A stretch of DNA of 6,118 nt, from NCBI GenBank assembly GCA_028279155.1, contig JANQST010000023.1, positions 1 through 6,118 of the forward strand. The letters run 5' to 3'. This stretch comes from Cyclobacteriaceae bacterium. GTDB lineage: Bacteria > Bacteroidota > Bacteroidia > Cytophagales > Cyclobacteriaceae. Shown piece after piece: positions 4,746 through 6,118 of this stretch; the first letter of the stretch is position 1, and every line of letters starts with the position of its first letter. Position numbers and translations under genes: made by a program. A model generated the notes under the pieces. It was not told the DNA's origin. It did no database searches and saw nothing but the letters and a program-made list of their open reading frames with translations.

Positions 4746-6118
4746 CTAGCTGTCCATTAAGGATTGCTCGAGCTGAAGTTGCATTTTAATTAGCCTGTCC
4801 GTGATTTGTTCTGAACTCAAGTTTTCTCTTCTCAGTACGGAAACCAGAATCGGGAATGCAAATGGTGTTGGTTTGGCTGTTTTCTGAAGCACAATTTTTT
4901 GCGAATTGATCTGACGCAATGCTTCCATCAGCCTGGATTGCTCCAATTGCAAGGTCATCACTTCATCCATCGATTGCTTAATCAACAAGTTGTTTTCATC
5001 ATAGGTTTCAAACACTCTAAACAAGATTCCTGAGTTGGCCTGCAAGTGTTTTGCGTTAATATTTTTTCCAGGGTAGCCCTGAAAAATAAGTCCCGCAATT
5101 GTGGCCACATCTCTGAATTTCCGCTGGGCCATTTCAGTTTTGTTGATAGACTCGTTGATATCTTCCATCAGGTTTTCTTCTGAAAAAAGATCCAATTCAA
5201 GCGCTTCTTCAATCGCGATCTCTTGATCAGATAAGAGCTCGAATCCATAATCATTCATAGAGATTGAAAAGGTGATCTTCTGAAGTTTACTCATTCTATA
5301 GGCCACAAGACTTGCTAGTACCTCATGAACAAACATTCCCTGGAAGGGATAGAAGAAAAGGTGATTCCCCATTTCTGTTGTCACCTTTTCTATAAGTAAG
5401 GTATTTTTATCCGGAATAATCGACCACTTGCTTTGAAGATCTAGAATTGGTTTAATCGCCAGCAGTTCAACATCGTCAAAGACACCATTATTTGCTAGTT
5501 CCAACTTGTTCCGAATCTGATCCGCAAGTAACGATGAAAGTGGTAATCTTCCGCCACCCCACTGTGGTGTTAGGCCGCTTTTCCTCTTCGACTTCTTCAC
5601 CATAACTGTCATGTCCTTGATCATCACGAATTGGAGGTTCTGTCCCGCAAACCAGAAGGTATCACCAGGGTTTAGCCTGGATATAAAACTTTCTTCTACG
5701 GTACCCAAATGACCCCCTGACATAAATTTGACGCTGAGTGCAGGGTCTCCTACGATTGTTCCAATCGAGAGTTTGTGTCTTTGTGCTGCCCGGTTGTTAA
5801 TGATTTTATAAATACCATCCTCATTGTAGACCTTGGCAAACTCATCATATTCACTCAATGTGCTACCACCTGTTGTAATAAACTCCAAGGCCCAATTCCA
5901 TTCTGCTGCTGTCAACAAACGATAGCAGTATGTTGCCTTGATCTCTTCCAGAATTTCGAGCGGTCTGAACCCGCCGCTTACTGCAAGCGTCACCAGATAT
6001 TGGATCAAGACATCCAGGCATTTTTCCAGTGGTTTTCTTTGCTCAAATTTTCCTTCTGCAACCGCATCACGCAATGCAGCTCCTTCAATCAGCTCCAGGG
6101 TATGAGTTGGAACAAAGT
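4746..6118 (-). CDS. Ligase-associated DNA damage response DEXH-box helicase (Lhr type), C-terminal part, cut by the right edge
   Basis: The last 456 residues of a protein whose family is usually about 800 long; the two RecA-like motor domains lie outside the window. The first visible residues, FVPTHTLELIEGAALRDAV, continue in frame past the edge, so the TTG at 6074 is not a start. What remains is the end of the winged-helix region (about 20-110: VSGGFRPLEILEE, then LTAAEWNWALEFITTGG) and the Lhr-specific C-terminal domain, with GHLGTVEESF (about 135-144), a GDTFWFAG turn, and PQWGGGRLPLSSLLAD (about 184-199), a conserved Lhr-core motif. The enzyme family moves 3' to 5' on single-stranded DNA and unwinds RNA:DNA hybrids. 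It is expected to work with PdeM and an ATP-dependent DNA ligase, the latter perhaps to the right of this window. The reading frame is intact to its TAG at 4746. Confidence 0.93.
   Translation of the reverse strand, partial: FVPTHTLELIEGAALRDAVAEGKFEQRKPLEKCLDVLIQYLVTLAVSGGFRPLEILEEIKATYCYRLLTAAEWNWALEFITTGGSTLSEYDEFAKVYNEDGIYKIINNRAAQRHKLSIGTIVGDPALSVKFMSGGHLGTVEESFISRLNPGDTFWFAGQNLQFVMIKDMTVMVKKSKRKSGLTPQWGGGRLPLSSLLADQIRNKLELANNGVFDDVELLAIKPILDLQSKWSIIPDKNTLLIEKVTTEMGNHLFFYPFQGMFVHEVLASLVAYRMSKLQKITFSISMNDYGFELLSDQEIAIEEALELDLFSEENLMEDINESINKTEMAQRKFRDVATIAGLIFQGYPGKNINAKHLQANSGILFRVFETYDENNLLIKQSMDEVMTLQLEQSRLMEALRQINSQKIVLQKTAKPTPFAFPILVSVLRRENLSSEQITDRLIKMQLQLEQSLMDS

Noticed and set aside
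6072..6074. TTG as start of the Lhr-type protein
   Set aside because: The frame continues to the right edge with family-typical residues (VPTHTLELIEG), so the gene is simply cut by the window.

Overview
The window looks like chromosomal DNA of a Bacteroidota bacterium, probably a marine-type Cytophagales relative. This is an inference from four things: the ftsX - DUF3098 - uppP gene string, the ligase-associated Lhr/PdeM repair genes, the ECF sigma factor paired with a zinc-free membrane anti-sigma-like protein, and promoter-like TAnnTTTG motifs typical of that phylum. Base composition is moderately AT-rich and looks even by eye. I see no mobile element, tRNA, rRNA, CRISPR array or phage gene. 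The sequence is densely coding, and no gene-free stretch exceeds about 95 bases.

Layout from left to right. Positions 1-1541 (minus strand) hold a tight envelope operon read leftward: ftsX, a small DUF3098 membrane protein, and the start of uppP, which runs off the left edge. Gaps are 1 nt and then a 4-nt overlap. Positions 1603-3075 (minus) hold a two-gene regulatory unit: an ECF-type sigma factor followed with no gap by a single-pass membrane protein that is probably its anti-sigma factor. A plausible self-controlled promoter lies in the 93-bp space upstream. Positions 3169-4225 (minus) hold a secreted DUF2147 protein gene that overlaps by 8 bp the GTG start of pdeM, a metallophosphoesterase of the ligase-associated DNA damage response set. 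Position 4301 starts a plus-strand gene for a secreted NTF2-like protein, divergent from the DUF2147 gene. It ends 1 bp from the stop of a minus-strand gene for the C-terminal half of an Lhr-type helicase (4746 to the right edge).

How they fit together: FtsX and UppP both serve cell-wall growth and division, through control of peptidoglycan hydrolysis and recycling of the undecaprenyl carrier. The sigma/anti-sigma pair probably senses an envelope or periplasmic signal. Lhr and PdeM belong to one repair set, but here two small secreted-protein genes lie between them. That separation, the compact sigma/anti-sigma unit with its unassigned C-terminal domain, and the promoters lying almost on top of start codons are the points most worth a second look. 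I did not find convincing evidence of a wholly new system.
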